Shown here in pieces: positions 25,414 through 38,937 of a stretch of 64,000 nt of DNA. The DNA is taken from NCBI GenBank assembly GCA_009599575.1, contig VWND01000019.1, positions 485,803-549,802 on the forward strand, read 5' to 3'. This DNA comes from Blumeriella jaapii. Lineage: Eukaryota > Ascomycota > Leotiomycetes > Helotiales > Drepanopezizaceae. The notes beneath the pieces were generated by a model. That model saw only the letters and a program-made list of their open reading frames with translations, had not been told where the DNA came from and did no database searches. The translations under genes and the position numbers were made by a program. The stretch's first letter is position 1. Each line of letters starts with the position of its first letter.

Positions 25414-25709
25414 TGTGACGATCTAATCAGTCGGAGGGCTGGAAGATCAGTCAACTGGTCGCCGTGTTCATATGGTATAAGAAACGAGCCTTTGGTTCTG
25501 TAACAAAATATTCATTTAGAATTAACAATTGCAAAAGGCAGAAGTTGCTAAAAAAAAAAAGCTTTATATATATAAATAATTTCTATAATTAATGAAAAGA
25601 TTTACTAGAAAACCAGAGAGCTTGCAGCTATACGTAGTTGCTGGAAAGCTTGCAGTTATACGTAATTGCTGGAATAACACGAGAAGTGGCAATAAAATAA
25701 ATCGTTATA
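25414..25709 (-). repeat. 3' LTR of F1 with an internal 29-bp duplication
   Basis: 296 bp. The stretch AGCTTGCAGCTATACGTAGT followed by TGCTGGA is repeated as AGCTTGCAGTTATACGTAAT followed by TGCTGGA (25,619-25,675). The three other LTRs of this family are 267 bp and lack the repeat. Confidence 0.88.
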
Positions 25710-28269
25710 TTATTCCTCCGTCCGAAAAAAGCGCGCTTTCGAACTTTTATCTATTAGTACGTCGCTATTTAAATAATCGTACGAGTTTAAATTTTCGGAA
25801 TACGCTTTTAGCCAGTTTATAAGTTTTGCAGAAGGACCGGAAAGTTTTTTATGCGCCAAATGAAAGTCGCGCATTTTCAGAGGAGCGTATATAAAATTAA
25901 ACGCGGGGTATTACGTAAGATTTTTATTTAAGCTTATTTAAAAAGTTTTATATTAAAAAGTTTTCCGTTGCATTCGATAAGCGATTAATTTTTCGATTTT
26001 GTATTTAAGTTTATTAATTATATTAATAAGTTTAAAAGCTAAGTTAATTTAATTTGAAAGCGCGTCGTTAGCTGCTTTACGCAGTCGATTAGCGTGAAAA
26101 ACTAAATGTACGTTTATAATATTAAAAAAGTTTAGCTTAAAAGCGTTGTCGAAAATTTTGGCTATAATTTTAAAAAGCCGTTTGTAAAATTATCGAGCTT
26201 GCGAAAAGACCGAAAGGTCGGAAATAAACGCATATCGAATTATACGTAGTCGCTAACGTTAAAATCGATCGCGCGGCGAAATTTATTCGCATTTTTTTTT
26301 ATTTTATCGTGAATTTGTTAAAAATGCGATTTAACGAGATTTTAAACGTTATAATAGCGGCGAGCGTACGCACGAGCTTCGTTTGCGTTTAGCTTATATA
26401 AAAAATTGAAAAAAAGAAAAATATCGAGCTTTTAATTTCAATTGATATAAAAAATATAATCGTATACAATTTCAAAAAGTAAAAAGCCATTTAAATTCTC
26501 GTAAAAAAAGACCATTTGGGCGAAATTTATTATTAACAGAAATTCGCTCCAATCGTTTTAATAAAAATTTACGAAAAGTCGAAAGCGTTTTTGCAGATAT
26601 TAATTGTAAATTTCGATTTAACTATCGGTTTCGGAATAAGCGGCTATCGAAAGCTTTAGTTGCGTACCGAGTATTTTGTTTAATTTAAACCAGAAAATAA
26701 ATTAATATTAAAAGTTACGATCGCTAATAATACTTTTTGAAAAGCCAAAATACTTATATACGTGAAATATATACAATTTGGCGAAACTTCGAGCGTCGAT
26801 ATTTTTATAGCAGAAAATCGAAATAGCTTATTTGAAAAAGCAATTTATTATTACGAATACGTTATTATAACCGTGTTTGTTTTTGTTAAAATTGCAAAAG
26901 TCTATTATAACGTGCTTTCAAAAATGGTTAAAAACAAAAAAAAGCTAAAAAAAGCCGGAGCGCTTATTTTTTAAAACAAAACTTTTTCGATAAGCGTAGT
27001 AATTGCGATAGTATTGTTTTACGAAAGCTGTTATGCTTCGCTAATAATATTGGTCCGAAAGTAATTGCGTAGTTTTGCGAGCGCTGAAATAAGCGATAGA
27101 AATTTGATCGTGCATTTTTCGTATAAGAGCCAAACGAAAATAATCGACGTTTGGTATTATCAGGCGATCGTAATATAACAGCAAATCGCGCTTAAATATA
27201 TACGAAATGTTATTAACGTCGTTTTTTTTCGTAGCGTTTCGTACAGCTTTTTTTCGGAAAGCTATCAGACTGCTAGCTGTGCGATTAACGTAGAAAAGCT
27301 AATTAACGATACGAAATGCGAAAAAAAAATTAGTTATTTTAACGATAAAAACAGCTGTTTCGGAGGCCGTGGAAAATCGAAATTTTTTAATTAAAAGGCG
27401 GTGATCGATTTGATCGGCTCGAAAAAGGGTTTGCAGGCGTTGAATGCGTTTAAAAAAGTTTTAGCGGTCGAATTCGGTCGTACGACGTGTTAGTGCGTCA
27501 GTTAAAAAATTGTATTTATTTGATTTGTATATAATAAAAAAATTATAATCGGCGAAAAGCTCGGCCCAGCGTGCTTATCGAGCGTTTAAAAGTTTGAAAA
27601 TTATAAAATATTTTAAAGCTTTATAATTAGTAATTATTTTAATTTAATAAATTAAGCTAGTTAATTTAATACGAAAGTTATTTAAAAATCTTACGATTGC
27701 GAGAATTTTTTTATCGTATACGACGTAATTTAATTTTGCGAAAGTTATAGTTTTGCTAAAATAAGCGATTAAAAGCCAGTCGTCGCTATAGAATTGCGAA
27801 AGCACAAAAGCTATTACGCCGTCGGAAGCGTTAGTTTTTAATATATAAAAAAGATCTTGCCTATAATATTATAGAACTGATGCAATAATAAAAGCTAATG
27901 TAAAAAGGTCGAAACTTTTTTAATATTTAAAAATAAAATTAAAAAAAACGTTAGCTTTGATTAAATAAACTAAAAGCTTTGTAATAATACCGTAGTTTCG
28001 AATAAAACGTCGGTAAAAATTACAAAAACCAAAAAAGCTTTGTATATTTTTTATAATAATAAAAGGCTTTTAGTAGGCGATTACGAAGACTTTTTCTGAA
28101 TTTATTTTTAGGTTTTTAATCGAGATAATAAAGCTTAGGTAACGGGTCCGAATAATATTAAATTTAGATTTCCGAATATCGGCCTGTAATTCAGCGTCAG
28201 CGAGTTTTTAAAGCATTTTGCGAACGTATATAGCGTGTTTTAAAAAATCGGACGAATAAATAAAAATGT

Positions 28270-28819
28270 TATTTAAATATATAATACAGAAATCGTTTAA
28301 ATAATCGAAAAAAACGTCGTTTATATAGCGTTAGTAAATTGCGGGTTTATTAATAAAGCTAAAAAATAGCATTTTGCATTTATAAGCGCCGTAACGCGTA
28401 CGAAACGTCGTTAGTTTTTTATTAGCGAAGTTTATTTGAATTTTGTAAAAAGCTTAACGAATATCGAATTTCGTAAAAATCCGTGCTTTCGAAAAACGAG
28501 CAAAAGTCTTATCGATAAAAAAAAAAAAATAGCGATTTTTACGAATAATATTATTAAAAGCTCGATAATCGATATAAAAACGTAATAAATCGTCGGGTTT
28601 TTTAGCGAAAAGTATTAAAGCAGCGAAAAAAGCGGTGAAAAATTCGATAAAACCTTTGTTAAAATTATTTTGCAAATAAATTTTAATAATCTCGAGCTTT
28701 GAAATCGATATTTTATACAAAAAAGTGTATTTCAGCTTTTTTTTATTTATAGTAAGCTCGATTTTATAATCGTAAGGCCGGTGAAAGGCTAGCTCGTTAC
28801 TGGCGGCCTTCGAAAACAC
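28270..28819 (-). pseudogene. Reverse transcriptase fragment of F1
   Basis: From 28819 the minus strand reads FHRPYDYKIELTINKKKL, then FAKKPDDLLRFYIDYRAFN, then KNRYFFFFIDKT and ARIFTKFDI. These are the gypsy motifs HRPxDHxIxL, KKPDGxLRxCVDYRxLN, KNRYPLPLI and AKxFTKLDL. About 28,290-28,280 the catalytic Y-L-D-D has become Y-L-N-N. The fragment ends in stops. Confidence 0.85.
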
Positions 28820-31573
28820 GTGTTCGAAATCTTCGTATTCCGGAGAAAAAAATTCGAAAAAAGGTTTATTCGAAATTAGCTTTGTTAAGTTGATTAAAAA
28901 AGTCGAAATCGATATTTTATTAATTTTGAAACGTTCGAAAAAATTGTAAAATTAGGTTTTGAAAAAAATGTTATACGTAAAATCGTTTAGTATTTTATCG
29001 ATTTCGTACAAAAAAATTGAAAATATTTTAATTGCTTTTTTTCTGGAAATCAGCTTAAAAGCATATGCAATAATTTAGCAAATAGAAATTAGGTAAGCAG
29101 TAGATTAAAGGATTCGTTTTCGAACTGGTCGTTTGAAAAGTTTAAAAAGTGGCTTATTTGAATTATCGATTATATTAAGCTGAAAGGCTATCGTGGCGAA
29201 GGTTTTTCTTCGGTTTTTGGTATAATTGTTTTTCGTAGAACGAAAAAGCTGTTTTAACGAAAAAAAAAAAAAAAAAAAAAAAATAATAAAAAAAAAATCG
29301 TCAGCCTGAAAAAATAATATAATTTTTTGTATTATCCTATTGGCGTCGCTATCGAAATTAACACCGCGAATGAAATTCGATTTTTTCGCGCTTCGTACAG
29401 CGTCGTAAATTTGTTATAATTGGTTAAGATTTTTGTTACGTTTTATAACGTCGTTTTAATAGCGAAATTAAATCTTTCGGAAATACAAATAAAAAACTTT
29501 AATATAACGAACGTAAAAAGCTATAAAGGGATAAGATTTCGGTTAATAAAGCTTGCGTTTATTATAATTTAATAAAATTTAGTGTTCGGCCAACCAAGCT
29601 TTTTTTAAAATTATATTATAATTTCCGAGGTTGATAATTAAAAAAAAAATAAACGATTATATTCGATTATTAACAATAAAATTGAAAAGCGTAAAATATA
29701 TAATTAAATGGCTACGAGCTTTATTATACTTTTTTACAAGAAAAAAAGCCGGAAAAAGTTAAATTAAAAGTTTTAAAAAGAAAAAAAAAGATTTGATTAG
29801 CGCCGAATCGATTAACGCATAACCGTTCGTTTTAAAATCGGCGAGCGTTTTTATTTTGTACGAAAGGCTATTTTTAATAAATATAACGGAAATTATTAAT
29901 AAATCGCTATTAAAAAGCTTTCGAACGTTAAAATAACGTATATCGCGTAATACGCTTAAAAAAAAGGTTTTGCTTAGGCCTGGGCGTTTCTTCGATTGGC
30001 GGAAAAGCTTTTAATTTTTTCGTATGCGTTTTGAAAATCGTTTGGAAAAGGGTTTTCGTTTTTATTATTATTATTAAAAGGCGAATCTTCGGCCGGTTCG
30101 ATTTCGTTTATACTTATCAGTTTAAAAAGGTTTTTAAATAAAACCGAAAGTCGGCTCGTAGAAAATCGTGCAAATTGGCTTCGAATCTTTTAATATAAAA
30201 TAAAAAACGAGCGTTGTCGTTGGTCCGATCGAAAGGAACGCCAAAGGAAGCGTTTTGACGTGGAAAAAAAAGAAAAACAAAAGGTTAAAAAAAAGCCTGT
30301 GAAATATTTGAACGATTTTCGTACGTACGATTTGACTCGTAATACGCTTTGGTTAAAAATCTATCATTTTAATAAATAATAAATTTAATTAAAAAGCGAT
30401 TCGCGTATAAAATTCGTTTAGCCAATTGATTTTGTTTTTTTTAACGGACGGCGGTAAGCTAATTCTTAAAAGTCGTTGTACGCGCCTATTTCAAATGCAG
30501 CTTTTTTCGTAAACGCTTTAGTATTTTATCGCGAAAAGCGTTTCGAAGCTGTTTATCGGTTCGTATTTAAGCGTTCGCTGCGAAAATAAAAAATCGCAGA
30601 TAAAAGCGTTAGAAATCGTCGTACGTATTTATTATAAATATTTTAAATTCGTTTTTGGCTTTTTAAACGTTTAAAAAATCGGCCAGAAAATCGGCGATTT
30701 TTTTGATTAATTTTTCGGAAAATATAAAATCGAAGCGGTTTAAAATACGCGGGGTTAAAAACTTTTTTGCTACGCTTTCGGTTTGATCGAATATATAATT
30801 TTTGCGAAATCGATCGCTAGCGAAATAATCGTAGTAAAATTCGAAATTGTCGAAAACTTTAGTTTTTTAATGGCGTGCTTTGTAATTTTTACTATTATTT
30901 AACTTAAACTTAAAATTCGAAACGCGTTTTATGCGAGCTAATCGAAAATCAGCAAATAAATAAGAATTATAACGTTTAAAAAGCGCGCTAAGGTTTTGGC
31001 CGTTAAAGAAAAATTTAAAAAAAATTCGCGAAAAGCGTGGAAATTGATTTGCAGCGTTTGCTAGTTAAAATAAACGTTGCGAAAAAAAGCAGCAGATTCG
31101 CGATTGGCAGAAGCACGTTCGATAAATTCTATTAAACGCTTTAATTAAAGGGTTTGTCGCAGTCGTATAATTTTCAGAAATTATCGTTTACGCTTTTGCG
31201 CTTTTTTCAGTTGATTTTGCAGAAGTTTTAACTGAACGCTTTCAGCGCTAGGCTGCAAAAAAGAAATAGCAGGCGAAATGGTTAGCGCTCTGCTTTTTCT
31301 TTTGTTTTTTTTTTTTCGGGAGGAGAATTGTTTTTTAAAAAAAAAAGCTTTTGGGAAAGGCTGCTTTTTCGCTGATTAAAAAGGAGGTTGAAATATAATA
31401 GCAAAAGCTGAAAAGCTTTGCTAAAAGGGGAATCGTTAAACAAAAGCTATTTTTCGCGAAATGCGAAAATAGATTTTTTTACGACCGGTCGATTATTTTG
31501 GTATAATCCGTGAGAAATTCGAAAAAAGAAATAGTTTACGCCGTCGCTAGCGTAGAAAAAAAATTGTTAATAA

Positions 31574-31840
31574 TATAACGATTTAATCAATCGAAGGCTA
31601 GGAAATTAATTAATTAATCGCCGTATTTATATAGTATAAAAAACGAGCTTTTGATTTTGTAACAAGATATTTATTTAGAATTAACAACTGCAAAAGGCAG
31701 AAGTTGCTAAAAAAAGAAAGCTTTATATATATAAATAGTTTCCACAATTAATAGGAAGACCCACCAGGAGACCAGAAAGCTTGCAGCTATACGTAGTTGC
31801 TGGGGTGACACGAGAGGTGGCAACAGAATGAATCGTCACA
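31574..31840 (-). repeat. 5' LTR of F1
   Basis: 267 bp. It ends GAATCGTCACA directly before CTGCC. Its inner end is heavily mutated (TATAACGATTTAATC). Confidence 0.9.
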
Positions 31841-31845
31841 CTGCC

Positions 31846-32215
31846 GGCGCATCGGTAATATTTATACCGAAAAAAAACGGAAGTTTACGATTATGCGTCG
31901 ATTATAAAAGTCTAAACGCAGTTACGATTAAGAATCGAACTTTCTTATTTTTTATAAGCGAAATTTTAAATCGTTTAAAAAAAGCTAAAATATTTATTAA
32001 GCTAGATTTTATTTGGGCGTATTATCGCTTTCGAATAAAAAAGAAAGATAAATGGAAAACTGCGTTTCGCATTCGTTACGGATATTTCGAATACTGCGTA
32101 TTATTTTTCGGCCTTTCGAACGCATTAGCAACTTTTTAAGCGTATATTAATCAAGTTTTAATCGGTTTAATAAATATTACGTATATAATTTATTTCGACG
32201 ATATTTTAATATTTT
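31846..32215 (+). pseudogene. Reverse transcriptase of element E, downstream part
   Basis: It resumes exactly after the F1 TSD with the frame ASVIFIPKKNGSLRLCVDYKSL, then AKIFIKLDF, AYYRFRI, then WKTAFRIRYGYFEYCV and FGLSNA. These are the conserved gypsy palm motifs. The catalytic Y-F-D-D is present at about 32,193-32,204. A stop replaces a conserved Q codon (TTTTAAGCG, about 32,137). It is the paralogue of 8199-8471. Confidence 0.87.
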
Positions 32216-32486
32216 TCGAAAATTCCGACGATTATATAAACGCGGTAAAAAAAGTTTTCGAAAAACTTCGTATTAACAAATTTTACGAAAATCTGAAAAA
32301 ATATGCTTTCGATACGAATACGGTTAAGTTTCTAAGTTTCGTCGTTATTTTTACGAAAATTAAAATAGATCTAAAAAAAATAAATAATATTCGGAAATAG
32401 CTTTTTTTTATTACGTGGCGAAATATTTAAATGTTTTTGGGTTTTACCAATTTTTACAAACGTTTTATTAAAAATTACGCTAAGCT

Positions 32487-33030
32487 TTGCCGATTTATTA
32501 CAGATTTTTTAAAAGGAATGCAACGAAAAAAAATATCGGATCTTTTTCGTTTTTTATTCGAAGCGAAGCTCGCTTTTTTACTTTTAAAAAAAAAGTTTTG
32601 CTAAGCACCGATTTTACGCTATTTCGATCTTCGATTAAAAATCCAAGTCGAAACAAACGCTTCGAAATTTGCTATAAGCGGAATATTATTTTAATTATTT
32701 AAGGAAAATGCGAAAGCACGTTAGTATTTTATCGTATATTATTCGAAAAAGCTTTTTTTTATAAAACAAAAATACGAAGTTTACGACGCTAAGCTAATAG
32801 CTATAATTTACGCTTTTAAATAATAAAATTAATATTTACGTAGCGTTTTTAACGTTATTATTATGCGTATAAATTATTATAATTTGAAATACTTTTTTAC
32901 GAAAAAACGTTTAAACGAACGCTAAGCGAAATGGGCCGACGAGCTAACTAAATACGATTTTGCAATCGAATATAAAATAAAAGTTTTTAATTCGGCGAAT
33001 AATTTTTTCCGCCGGCCAGATTTAAAAAAA
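32487..33030 (+). pseudogene. RNase H remnant of element E
   Basis: The region carries a connection domain followed by RNase H. About 32,640-32,680 the second frame reads VETNASKFAISGI, where the catalytic TDAS aspartate is now asparagine. Around 32,930-33,020 a KWADELTKYDF stretch and a terminal RRPDL stretch match the end of gypsy RNase H (LSRRPD). The open piece 32487-32702 is in another frame from the motif, so the segment is both stopped and frame-broken. Confidence 0.7.
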
Positions 33031-33540
33031 GATTTAAAAAAAAATAACGAACAGCTGCTTACGTTGCATCGTAAACTAAAATTAATTTATTTAAGAAATT
33101 TTAAAATATTTTCCGCAGTAAAAATACGCTTAAAATCGAAGCATAAACTATTTCGCGCCGATAAATATTCGGAGCTTTTATTAACGGAATTAAAAAGTAG
33201 AAAGCAAGCGGAAAAAAGCCAAATAAAAAACTTTTTCGCCGGATTATTTTTTGCTAATATTACTAATTGCAAATAATATATATTACGAAGCGTAGCCGCT
33301 GTATTATTATAATCCGAAACGGCTAATAACGAGCTAGCAGAACCGATTTATAAAACTATTTTTGAATTGTAAAAATCTGATTTTTTTGTATTACAAAAAA
33401 CGTACGAATCGGCTTCGCAAAACAATCGAGCCGAATTCGAAAAATATTAGCGTATAAGCTAAAATAAATTATTACGTTATAAAAAACGTACGTATATTTC
33501 GAATAAAAACGCTATTAAAAACGAAATATTAAAAATTAAT

Positions 33541-34330
33541 TACGACGATCCGACCGTCGGTTATTAAGATTTTCGGCGAACGTTAAAACTGGTCGAAAAA
33601 AAGTATTTCTGGCCTGGTTTATAAAGCGACGTAAAGCGTTACGTTAATACGTATAAAAAATACCAAAAAGGCAAGCTTAAAAAACACCGATTTTATAACG
33701 AATTAGCTTTTTTTTCGATTTTTACGAAACTTTAAAAAAAAAATAATTATAAATTTTATTACGGATTTACTTTTTAATAAAAAACGAAATCGTATTTACG
33801 ATTCGATATTCGTTATAATAAACCGATATACAAAATTATCGAAATATATACCGATATAAAAAACGATTTCAGTTTTAAATTTGGCTAAAATATTTATATA
33901 ACACGTTTACAAAGATTTTAGCTGTTTTAAAAGAATTATTACAAACAAAAAATCAGTTTTTATTAATAAATTCTGGTTTTTAATAATATTTTATTTACAA
34001 ATACAACGTCGATTAAGCATCGCTTTTTATTTTTAAACCGATGGCCAAACGAAACGTTAAAATCAAGTTTTAAAATTTTATTTTCGTACGTACTGCGATT
34101 ATCGATAAAACGATTGGGCTACGAAGCTTGTTTTAGCCGAGTTTATATATAATAATTCGATATACGCTTTTACGAGTTTTATTTTTTTTCGTATATTATA
34201 CGGCTTTTATCCAGAATTTAATAATAATATCGAAAGCGACGTTGTAAAAAAAAGGGTACCGTCAGCGGAAAAACGAATTAAAATATTGCAAAAAGAAAAA
34301 GAAATATTTAATAAAAAGCTAAAAAAAGCT
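33541..34330 (+). pseudogene. Integrase remnant of element E
   Basis: At about 33,575-33,680 the frame reads TLKLVEKKYFWPG, then DVKRYVNTYKKYQKGKL. This is the integrase HHCC zinc segment with cysteine codons changed to tyrosine. The catalytic core beyond it is too stop-ridden to delimit. A loose open piece at 33064-33276 lies between RNase H and integrase. Confidence 0.68.
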
Positions 34331-36037
34331 AACGCGAATCACAAAAGGTTTTACGACGCTAAATACAAAAAAACTAGATTTTAAATAAGCGATAAAATAT
34401 TATTATCGATTAAAAACTTCCGATAGCTACGATTTTTTCGAAAGCTTTTAAATAAATATCTAAAATTTTTTAAAATCAAGCGAATTATATACAAATACGG
34501 CCAAGCTTATTAATTCGAGCTTTTTTTTTAATATCGTATTTACGATATTTTTTACGTTTTTTTTATTAAAATTTTAGCAAAATCGGAACGATACCGAGCC
34601 GAAAAATAATATAATAAAATTTCAAAAATCCGAAAAATATAAAATCAAATTAATACAAGTTTACAAAAATACAAAAAAAAGCCGATATTATTTAATACGA
34701 TAAAAAAGTTATTTATTAAGCGAAAATTCGTAAAAATTAAAAAATTATTTTACGAACGCAAAAAAAGTTGTAAAAAAATACTTAAAAAATACGATAAGTA
34801 ATAGCAACGGAGCAATAACAAATGCGCGCCGTAAAAAAAAAAAAAAAAAAAAACAAAAATATTTAAAAAACTTTAAAAAACCGCCGCCGTTAAATTAATT
34901 TATTTTTATTATTATTTTTTTTTTTATCGTTATCGCTATTTTTTTCAGATTCAAAAACAGCGGCAAACTAAAAAAAATTAATATTAAACGAATTCGCAAA
35001 ATATTCGATTTATTTTAATTAAAACTTTTACAATAGCCGTAATCGAATTTTAAATTATAACTACGATATTTTCGTAAAAATTCAGAATTTAATTTAATTA
35101 ATCAAAATAAATCCGAGCGACGTTTTCGAAACGTCGGAAAATACGTTTTATATTAGCGTTGTTAAATAAAAGGGCCGGCGCAGCCAAAGCTTTTAAAACA
35201 GCAGCAGCCGTTAAATCGGCAAAAACGGGCGCAGCAGTAATAGCGGCAGCGGCAGCTCGAGCCGCGGCGCGATTCGCATAATTTTCGATTATTATAAAAG
35301 CCGAAACGTTATTTTTTTTTAAACGATTTATATAAGCGTCGTAAATAATAAAATCGATAAAAATCTTAGCAAAAGCTTTGGCTTCGATAATAAAAGAAAA
35401 AAAAGCGGCAGCGGCGGTAGCAACATCGAAACGATTTATAAAATCGTTAAGACTCGCGAAAAAAGTTTGCGTTTTAATAGCGCGTGCGATAAAAATCTAT
35501 AGCTAATTAAAAGCGAATTCGAATAAAAATCTAAAAAATTTATAAAAAAGCATTAAATATACGAAGCTTTGCAACGGTTGCATTTTACGTTAAAAAGTTC
35601 GAAAACGCAAAAAAGCAAAAAATCCGCTGTGATACTTTCGCGTAAGATCAGGCGGACGCACCGAAAGCAAATAAAAATTAAAAGCATTTTGAAAATTCGC
35701 GGCGAACGCGGCGAAAAGCAATTAATTAAAATAAAAAAAAACTAACGAAAAAATAAAAAAAAAAAAAAAAAAAAAGAAGTTAAGCAGGAAAATAGCGGCC
35801 ATTTTAAAAAAAAAAAGCTTTTTTAAACGAAAATGCGAACGCTACCGAAAATAAAAAAAACAAAACAATAAAACAGTTATAATTCACGACCAAAAGCGAA
35901 AAAAACAATTATAATTCACGACCGAAAGCGGAAAAAACCGTATATTATTTCGAAGGCGTAACGCACGTTATATACGAAAGCATACGCATAAAAAAATCAA
36001 TCGCTTTTAAAAATCAAAAATTTAAAAAAAAAAGTAA
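34331..36037 (+). other. 3' interior of element E, no intact gene
   Basis: Degraded sequence between integrase and the 3' LTR. A LxPFKI...LELP-like stretch at about 34,430-34,530 suggests the integrase C-terminus. The rest (34,600-36,037) shows no motif I can name. Confidence 0.5.
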
Positions 36038-36451
36038 TATTAAAAACTAATATTACGTATATAAATCAAATGATCCGTTAAAACCTTTTGTTTTTTATTA
36101 ACTTTCGAATAATATTTTCTGCGGATAGGCCGTAGGAGCCGGATAGTATTATAAAAGCTGAAAATAATATTTAAATAAAATATTTTATAGGAATAATTGC
36201 TAAAAAATCAATTATTAAAGTTATATTAAAAAGGATAAGAAAAGGTCGGAATAGAAGCTGGAAAGCATATTAAATAAGATTCGCCTGGTTTTTTGGGAAA
36301 TACTTTTTTCGAAGGCTCCATTTTTTTTTTTGTACTTATACACGCCTTTTACTAGAGATGTAGAAAATAAAAATCAGTCTGACTATCAACCCAACCTTAT
36401 CTGAGCTCTATTGTCTGAACTAATGTTTCCCTGCCTTTTCAAATCCTTACA
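36038..36451 (+). repeat. 3' LTR of element E
   Basis: 414 bp, the partner of 22625-23037. It ends TTACA before the TSD TTAAA (36452-36456). Confidence 0.92.
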
Positions 36452-36527
36452 TTAAAAAACCGACGGCGCGATACTAATTTATTCGAATAATTACACGGCG
36501 CAAAAATACAAAAATTATTTCGAAAAC
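36452..36527 (+). other. Host repeat H, segment 3
   Basis: 76 bp between E and F2, from the E TSD (TTAAA) to the F2 TSD (AAAAC, 36523-36527). Read in the frame that crosses both junctions it is fully open (KTDGAILIYSNN onward). Confidence 0.6.
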
Positions 36528-36794
36528 TGTGACGATTCACTCTGTTGCCACCTCTCGTGTCACCCCAGCAACCACGTGTAGCTGCAAGCTCCCTGGTCTT
36601 CTGGTAGGTCTTTTATTAACTATGGAAACTATTATATATATAAGACTTTTTTCTTTTAGCAACTTTTGCTTTTTACAATTGTTAATTCTAAATAAATATT
36701 TTTGTTATAAAATCAAAAGCTCGTTTTTTATATTATATAAACACAGCGACCAGTTGATTAATTTCTTAGCCTTTCGATTGATTAAATCGTTATA
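36528..36794 (+). repeat. 5' LTR of F2
   Basis: 267 bp, starting TGTGACGATTCACTCTG. Its inner end is mutated (ATCGTTATA for ATCGTCACA). Confidence 0.9.
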
Positions 36795-38937
36795 TTATTA
36801 ACAATTTTTTTTTTACGCTAGCGACGGCGTAAACTATTTTTCTTTTCGAATTTTTTACGGATTATACCAAAATAATCGACCGGTCGTAAAAAAGCTTATT
36901 TTCGTATTTCGCGAAAAATGGCTTTTGTTTAACGATTCTTTTTTTAGCAGAGCTTTTCAGCTTTTGCTATTACACCTTAACTTTTCTTTTTTCAATCAGC
37001 GAAAAAGCAGCCTTTTCTAAAAGTTTTTTTTTCTGAAAAACAATCCTCCTTCCGAGGAAAAAAAAACAAAGGAAAAGGCAGAGCGCTAACCACTTCGCCT
37101 GCCATTTTTTTTTTGCAGCTTAGCGCTGAAAGCGTTTAATTGAAACTTTTGCAAAATCAATTGAAAAAAGCGCAAAAACGTAAACGACAATTTTTAAAAA
37201 TTATACGATTGCGATAAACCTTTTAATTAAAACGTTTAATAGAATTTATCGAACGTGCTTTTGCTAATCGCGAATCTGCTGCTTTTCCTTTTTTTCGCAA
37301 CGTTTTATTTCAATTAGCAAACGCTGCAAATCAACTTCCACGCTTTTCGCGAACTTTTTTTAAATTTTTTTTTAACGGCCAAAACCTTAGCGCGCCTTTT
37401 AAACGTTATAATTTTTATTTATTTGCTGATTTTCGATTAGCTCGTATAAAACGCGTTCCGAATTTTAAATTTAAATTAAATAATAGTGAAAATTACAAAG
37501 CACGCTATTAAAAGATTAAAATCCTCGATAATCTCGAATTTTACCACGATTATTTCGCTAGCGATCGATTTCGCAAAAATTATATATTCGATCAGACCGA
37601 AAGCGTAGCAAAAAAATTCTTAACCCCGCGTATTTTACCGTTCCGATTTTATTTTTTTCGAAAAATTAATTAAAAAAGTCGCCGATTTTTTAGCCGATTT
37701 TTCCGATGTTTAAAAGGCCGAAAACGAATTTAAAATGTTTATAATAAATACGCATAACGATTTTTAGCGATTTTATCTGCGATTTTTTATTTTCGCAGCG
37801 AACGCTTAAATACGAATTAACAAACAGCTTTGAAACGCTTTTCGCGACAAAATACCAAAACGTTTACGAAAAAAGCTGTATTTGAAATAAGCGTGTATAA
37901 CGATTTTTAAAAATTAGCTTACCGCCGTCCGATAAAAAAAACAAAATTAATTGGCTAAACGAATTTTATACGCGAATCGCTTTTTAACCAAGTCTATTAT
38001 TTATCAAAATGGTAAATTCTTAATCAAAGCGTATTACGAGTCAAATCGTACGTACGAAAGTCGTTCAAATGCTTCATAAGCTTCTCCTCAGCCCCCTGCT
38101 GTTCTTCCTCCTCCTCCACGCCAGAACGCCCCCCCTGGCGTTCTTCCTTTTCGATCGATTCGGCGCTGATCAAGTCTCTTTTTTTTTTTTAAAACCTTTG
38201 ATTTAATCTTTTCCGGCTTCTTTTCTTGTAAAAAGGTATAATAAAGCTCGTGGCCATTCAATTATATATTTTACGCTTTTTAATCTTATTATTAACAACC
38301 GAATACAATCGTTTACTTTTTTTTTAATTATTAACCTCGGAAATTATAATATAATTCTAGGAAAAGCTTGGTTAGCCGAACACCAAGTTTTACTAAATTG
38401 TAATAAACGCAAGTTTTATTAGCCGAAATCTTACCCCTTCACAGCCTTTTACGCTCGTTGTATTAAAATCTTTTATTTGCATTTTCGAAAAATTTAATCT
38501 CGCTATTAAAACGACGTTATAAAACGTAATAAAAACTTTAATTAATTATAACAAATTTACGACGCTGTACGAAGCGCGAAAAAATCGAATTTTATTCGCG
38601 GTGCTAATTTCGATAGCGACGCTAATAAAATAATATAAAAAATTATATCATTTTTCTAAGTTAACGATTTTTTTTCCATTATTTCTTTTTTTTCTTTTTT
38701 TCTTTCGTCAAAACAGCTTTTTTGTTTTACGAAAAACAGTTATATTAAAAACCAAAGGAAAACTTCGCCGCGATAACCTTTCAGCTTAATATAATCGATA
38801 ATTTAAACAAATTATTTTTTAAATTTTTTAAACGATTAATTCGAAAACGAATCCTTTAATCTACTGCTTATTTAATTTTTATTTATCAAATCATTACACA
38901 CGCTTTTAAGCTAATTTCCAGAAAAAAAGCAATTAAA

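Larger units (their letters stand above)
25414..31840 (-). mobile_element. Element F1: second gypsy family, inserted in the reverse transcriptase of E
   Basis: A 6,427-bp element whose ends are TGTGACGAT and ATCGTCACA (a 9-bp terminal inverted match), with a perfect TSD CTGCC at 25409-25413 and 31841-31845. The LTRs are 31574-31840 (5', 267 bp) and 25414-25709 (3', 296 bp, with a 29-bp internal duplication). The reverse transcriptase lies at 28819-28270 and the integrase at about 27,300-26,050, both on the minus strand. It belongs to the same family as F2. The TSD interrupts the E codons that precede the FIPKKNG motif. Confidence 0.93.
22625..36451 (+). mobile_element. Element E: Ty3/gypsy LTR retrotransposon (B family) split by F1
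   Basis: LTRs at 22625-23037 and 36038-36451 are flanked by a perfect TTAAA TSD (22620-22624 and 36452-36456). Subtracting F1 (25414-31840) and one TSD leaves about 7.4 kb, matching the 7,360 bp of element B. The order is gag-like fragment, reverse transcriptase (split at codon level by F1 at about 25,409), RNase H and integrase, all on the plus strand. It is RIP-degraded throughout. Confidence 0.93.
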
